Source of the DNA: Holothuria scabra
Taxonomy: Eukaryota > Echinodermata > Holothuroidea > Aspidochirotida > Holothuriidae
Reading direction: 5' to 3'
Assembly: GCA_037179385.1 (NCBI GenBank)
Contig: CM074179.1
Span: 68,405,806 to 68,469,805, forward strand
DNA length: 64,000 nt
Positions 59,167 through 64,000 of the stretch are shown here, piece by piece; within the stretch, counting starts at the first letter, position 1, and every line of letters starts with the position of its first letter. The notes under the pieces were generated by a model, which worked only from the letters and a program-made list of their open reading frames with translations, did no database searches and was not told the origin of the DNA. The translations under genes and the position numbers were made by a program.

Positions 59167-60032
59167 AACTGCCACCGACGTGGCATTAGACTGCCTGCAC
59201 ATGATTTCATTTATCAAGTAATAGAAACGTGGTGTGACTGTACTTTTACAACCCCCACCCAAAATTTTGGCAACCAGATTACCTGGAAGAACTCGTACGT
59301 TAAAATTAAGGGCAAAGTTATATTTAATGAAACTCTGTATAGAAAGGGAATTTTAAGAGTAAAATACCTTTTTGACAACAATAAGAAGCCACTTGATTAC
59401 TTTAACTTTAACCACACCTACAACCCGACTGAACTTTCATTTATTCAGCATTGGGGACTGATAAAATATCTAGCCATTGGAGAAATAATACCGTAGACAA
59501 ATACCCTCAAACAAATGTTATTTCGCTACACCAGGTGATGAATTGTGCGTCGGTTTCTCGACTTGTATATCCTATTCTTTTGAAGAATTTTTCTACTTCA
59601 GCAACATTCCTAAAGAAGTGGAAAAATAAAAATATTTTTACGATGAGGACAGATGGTCAAATATTTTCAGCATTTCTTTTGAAAGAGTTACCGAGCCCAA
59701 ACTGCAGTATTTTCAGTTAAAATTCTAACACAGAATTGTAAATACAAATAAATTTCTCTTTACTTTTAACATGGTGGATTCTCCACTCTGTTTGTTGTGC
59801 AACTAAAGTGAAGAAACAGCGGATCATTTATTTGGGTCTGGTCCCAAGTTTTATTTTAGATACAGAAATTTTTTTTTTTCTCAAAAGGGGACACTTTTTT
59901 GGCTTCCAAGGGAAAGGCAACCGCCCGTATAATTTTGTAATATTACATATGGAGTATTTTATTTTCTGTTGTTCACGTAAAATGGAAAAAGTGGAAAAAG
60001 AGAGATTTTACCAAAAGTTCAATTTGCATTGA

Positions 60033-60517
<485 letters not shown>

Positions 60518-60559
60518 TTGGATAATTGTTTTCTTCATAAACAGGAGGAAAAAAATTGC

Positions 60560-60800
60560 TGCAGATGTATATGGCCCAGATATGGCCTGGATATAAGATC
60601 CCAATATGGGACATATATGTACCATATGTCTCCCTTATAAAATTGGAGCCATATCAATTGTATATTGGCCATATATTCCTTCATGTTATTTCAAATTATA
60701 TCTGCCCAATTTTACAAAGACAGTTAGAAATTCCATACGTGCGCCAGATATGGAACAGATTTAATTTTCCATATATGGCCCGTTATATGGTTACGAAAAG
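60560..60800. repeat. ATATGGCC-rich degenerate repeat
   Basis: GTATATGGCCCAGATATGGC, ATTGGCCATATATT, CCAGATATGG and CCATATATGGCCCG recur within 240 bp on both strands. It shares ATATGGCC and CAGATAT words with the ~67-bp satellite, but no regular period is seen. Confidence 0.5.
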
Positions 60801-62774
60801 GTCCAAATTTTATTAATATAATTCTGGAAAATGAATAATACCTTTTAACATCTTTATCATTGTCTTCCAACGACGTTGGGAGACTTTTCAATGAACTATT
60901 TTTTTTTTATTGTATACTGCTTCAATGCAATTTTTGTTTGCTATAAAGCACCCAGGCAGTTCCAGTTTCAATTCACGAGTTACAGCCGACCTTAAAAACT
61001 AGGATAAATATCTCTCCAACTACTAGATGTATGATAGAAATAACAATTTTCTATATTGCGGGATCGGTTGCTGTGTCATAGAAGTCTCTATTTGTAAACA
61101 TGACTGTAGCAGACGACTAACATCTCCCTAGCCACGTACAAACATCATCAAAATATAAAGAATCTAAGAGCAAAATATTTGTAATATCAATTACATTTTA
61201 TGTACAATTATAGAAGAAAAATAAAGCATACGTGGAAAGAGTGGTCAATGAGTTTAATTTTTCTTCATTAAAATTATTCTCAGTAAATGTACAAACACTT
61301 TTACAGTGTATACAATAACGTTAGTACCATGGGAAATTCGCTACAGGTGGAGCTTACAGCGTTACCTCACAGCGTTGTATTTTCATACAAGTAACACCCA
61401 TCTCGTTGAACTGTGAGATACATGTAAGTCTTCATTGAAAAATTAAAAAATAGTAAAGTGCGTCTATAATAATTATTCCAAAATCTTCAAAAATTTTCCT
61501 GAAATTAAAATTTACGAAGGAAATTTATCCATTCCAGTATTCGTTCTTGATATTTTTCATTGTAGAATATTTTATGACCTTAATCACCTTCAATGTTCAT
61601 TTTTGTCATTTTGTTAGAAGAACTTAATTTGTCCCTCAAGGACAAGTGTTGCAACTTAAAATCTGAAAGAATATGTATTTTAGTAAGAATCAGTGACCCT
61701 CCTTAGCGGTGTAAAATCTTCCAAAAGCAAGATATTTTTCTGGGAAGAAATTGAAAGTGGAAAAATCGTCGTCGTAACTGTTCCATGTCGACCAAGGATA
61801 CTTACAAGGACGAAAACAAGACAAACATTGAACCTGTTATGAAATCATCTATATCAAAGCAAAGAGTACAAATTTCACAAGAAATGAAACACCAGTGCCG
61901 AGTAAAACTTATGACACATATCATGTGATAGCATGAAAAATTGATTAATTGCAACCACCTGTCGGAAACTTAACAACAGTTTTCAATTTATCTACGCTGA
62001 CTAGAATTGCCTTTGTACCCAGCGGTACTAGTGTTGTCATTAAAATATGTCCTTGTGGGAACTGCATTTATTTTGTTACGAGTCTATAGAGCTTTTCATG
62101 GTACTGGAACACCGAAGGGACGTTAGTGAAAATGTGAACCAATGACATTCCTTGTAAGAACAATATACTTATCTGTGCACATGACACTACATAGGGTCAC
62201 TTGGGGTACTAGATTCTAGGCTTAGACAGAGAAAGGTGGGGAGAAAGAACATAGGAAATTTTGAACACCACAAGGAACGAATTAGATATCAAATGCTAAA
62301 ATCTGTCCCCTGTTGTTGACAATCAACAATTGTTCTACGGATCTTCACTGGAAATGTTATAATAGGTGAATAGCCATAGGACTTTATGGAAAATATAACC
62401 AACTGTGGAGTCTCCATGGGAGGTTGATCCCACAAACACACAGCGTACCTGCGTAGGTTATATTTTTGTAGAGGGACGACACGTCCATGGTTACAAGGTC
62501 ATACAAAGAACTTACGAGGATCAAAAATGGGTGGTGTCTTGAACGTTAATATGTATATGTTTGGGGAGTGGGTTCAGGATATAATGAAAACAACCTGACA
62601 ACTTTTGTGAAAAGATCCCTCCAGACGAAATAACGGGTCGTCTGATGGGACACAAAATTCCTTGTTCTACGGCTTGGGTAAGAAATCCCTTCTTCAGAAA
62701 AATTCCCTATATTTAAGGGGCGCAATGGAGGGGGGGGGGGGGATAAAGGAAGCTATTAGCATTTAATTGAATAA
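60801..62774. other. Intergenic DNA, no supported gene
   Basis: No frame of note, no repeats with ends. A poly-G tract lies at about 62729-62742. Confidence 0.45.
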
Positions 62775-63200
62775 CCAAATGGATTTAAGGTAAAGTATAA
62801 AGAATATCTAGTCTGGGGTTGCTAGGAATAAGTTTCTTCACGATAGCATCTCCATCCTCGGATAGAAGGTTACATGTCTGACTTTATTAGGAAAGGATTC
62901 TGAATCCTTATTTTGAATCCTTATATTTAAAGGTGACCATCGCTGAGTTGTTATTTTGCTTTCTTAATGTAATCTGCCGTATTGAGAACAGCAGTGGTCC
63001 TTCCTTTGTCGACAGGTTGAATTACAATGTTGGTTTCCCTTTGTAATTTCTTAATGGCCTGCGTTTGAGTTAAGGTGAGACTGAATGGTGTTTTCCGCCT
63101 ACTTTGTTCGGTTAAGAAATAGTCTAGAAAACACCTTGCCCCCTTGATGAACTTAGCAATGTGATAGTTGCAGCCTTCCGGGGGTATCCATTCTGAATAT
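62775..63200 (-). mobile_element. Penelope-like RT N-terminal fragment (PLE-3)
   Basis: Minus-strand reading from about 63165 gives FIKGARCFLDYF, LTLTQTQAIKKLQRETN and IVIQPVDKGRTTAVLNTADY. This contains the D-K-G block diagnostic of Penelope-like RT N-termini, followed by IKKAKQQLSD interrupted by a stop. After frame changes, DGDAIVKKLIPSNPRLDILY and TLP-stop-IH near 62785 match the place where T-L-P-K-I-H-K is expected, with K replaced by a stop. Nothing of the palm or GIY-YIG follows. Dead fragment; its relation to PLE-2 is plausible since the missing parts are complementary, but they are not proven to be the same family. Confidence 0.75.
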
Positions 63201-64000
63201 ATTCCTCCTAAACATTCGTTCCTCCTAAAGTTCGTTCTCCAAAATCCACTTAACTAATGCCAATTTCGCCTGTTAAACCGAGTGAGTCTTTGTTACGATA
63301 TTTCTGACTTTGTCAGCCATATCCGATTGATCCCACCGCAGGCACCCAGCAATCTCCCGATCCATTAAGGATAAGAATTAAAACGCAATACTGTCGGCTG
63401 CTACATTATTAGTGGACATAAAGCGATTAAAGGGAGGTTTCAACATACAAAATCACTCAATAATCTTCCAGTTATACAAATCTTTAAATTTCTATCAGAA
63501 CTAAGTTGGATTGAAAACATCGACTCCTGATATGCCAAGCAATTAAAAAATCAACTTTTTATTGACATATCAAGCCTCACAAAATTTTTTATGCTTAAAA
63601 TGCAAAAGGCATCTTCCTTAGTTTGTTTACTTTTTATTTCATTCCTTAATAAATTAAGCTTGGCAAAGTACGTGGAGACGTGTTTTGGATACAACATTAC
63701 CTTGAAAAACAGTACTTTTACTTTCTGGCTGCACGTTTGTTATTGCCGTTATATTCAAAACAGACCTATGAGAGCGATTTGCATATTAGGTTCAGCTAGT
63801 GTCTAAATCTACATATTTCATTATTTAGAAAACGAAAAAAAAAAGTAAATTATGCGTCAAAAAGCAGTTAGCTTTATTAAGGGTCGAATTCGTAACAAAG
63901 TTTGAAATAAAAAGCGCAAAACATCCTCGTCCCATTGGAAGGGGAAGAAAAAGCAAAATACTAATATTCATATTTTAACGAGGAGCCAAATCTACACAGA
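63201..64000. other. Intergenic DNA, no supported gene
   Basis: A decayed continuation of the Penelope fragment is possible up to about 63390. The frame 63591-63806 (71 aa) has a hydrophobic start but no recognised domain and no context. Nothing else seen. Confidence 0.4.

Larger units (their letters stand above)
57415..60032 (+). mobile_element. L1/Tx1-like LINE, ORF2 remnant
   Basis: A 5'-truncated non-LTR element. Endonuclease end: LIDIWREKNPF (about 57436), SRLDVFLISNYL (about 57510) and SPGIQSDHSFCIL (about 57580, with the catalytic S-D-H). Then the linker RARWVEDGEKNTKYFLSLEKRN (58000-58060). RT: NDKSPGTDGLSVSFYKKFW (58290), SLIPKPGK and NYRPICLLNVDYK (58480), motif A FIDFEEAFDMIEW (58682-58720), motif B GVRQGCPLSPYSF (58855) and motif C YADATAFIL (58987-59013). 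C-terminal block: TWKNSYVKIKG, FIQHWGLIKY, then CLLC..ETADHLF (59785-59835). Frameshifts near 58180-58280, 58795 and several after 59160, plus motif C A-for-D, show it is dead. Clade placement (L1/Tx1-like) is from motif style, not a tree. Confidence 0.88.

Noticed and set aside
62775..63390. Same element as PLE-2 split by rearrangement
   Set aside because: It has the complementary N-terminal part, but there is no overlap to compare and 24 kb of unrelated DNA intervenes; not provable here.

Overview
Eukaryotic, intron- and repeat-rich DNA. It is most consistent with a marine invertebrate deuterostome. An echinoderm (sea cucumber or relative) is my guess, resting only on overall texture: AT-rich intergenic DNA, GGCCTA and ACTGTA motif patches, Penelope-like elements, and a local SLC35G1-like family. 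The species cannot be named from the sequence alone. There are no operons, bacterial-type genes or CRISPR arrays.

The only host genes I can support are three intronless coding exons of SLC35G1-like (EamA, drug/metabolite transporter superfamily) membrane proteins: 13108-14298 on minus, and 42316-43470 and 50037-51212 on plus. The two plus-strand genes are close tandem paralogs with matching splice acceptors just upstream of the ATG, similar 5' flanks and the same C-terminal S-N-V. Between them, at 46568-46620, lies a relic of a third copy's start region. Part of its upstream DNA (45300-45600) also resembles DNA upstream of the second gene (39230-39480), so the cluster grew by segmental duplication.

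1-13 kb: intergenic DNA with a GGCCTA-rich patch, nonautonomous hAT-like elements with 8-bp target duplications (5452-5617, 5645-7156, 10625-10830) and a tRNA-Glu-derived SINE (10949-11168). 12.8-14.3 kb: first SLC35G gene with a ~67-bp tandem repeat running into its stop codon. 14.3-20 kb: ACTGTA-rich DNA and a TIR-bounded element (17505-18352) carrying a HIRAN-like reading frame. 20-33.5 kb: several small inverted-repeat elements, two more ~1.5-kb hAT-like copies (23725-25177, 27971-29468) and a 401-bp palindromic element (26041-26441) whose unoccupied counterpart is preserved at 54183. 33.7-39.2 kb: a ~67-bp satellite, then broken Penelope-like retroelements whose 3' ends each abut a long (TA)n array. 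39-51 kb: SLC35G tandem cluster. 51-64 kb: second SINE copy, decayed DNA-transposon material, an inverted stretch of the 33.7-kb satellite, a broken L1/Tx1-like LINE (57415-60032) and a third coding Penelope fragment (about 62775-63200).

Most other open frames are non-coding shadows, poly(TA) translations (YIYIYI) or TE interiors. I found no convincingly new multi-gene system. The most unusual items are the HIRAN-bearing TIR element, the filled/empty-site pair, the recurring ~100-bp module shared by otherwise different elements, and the Penelope-(TA)n association.
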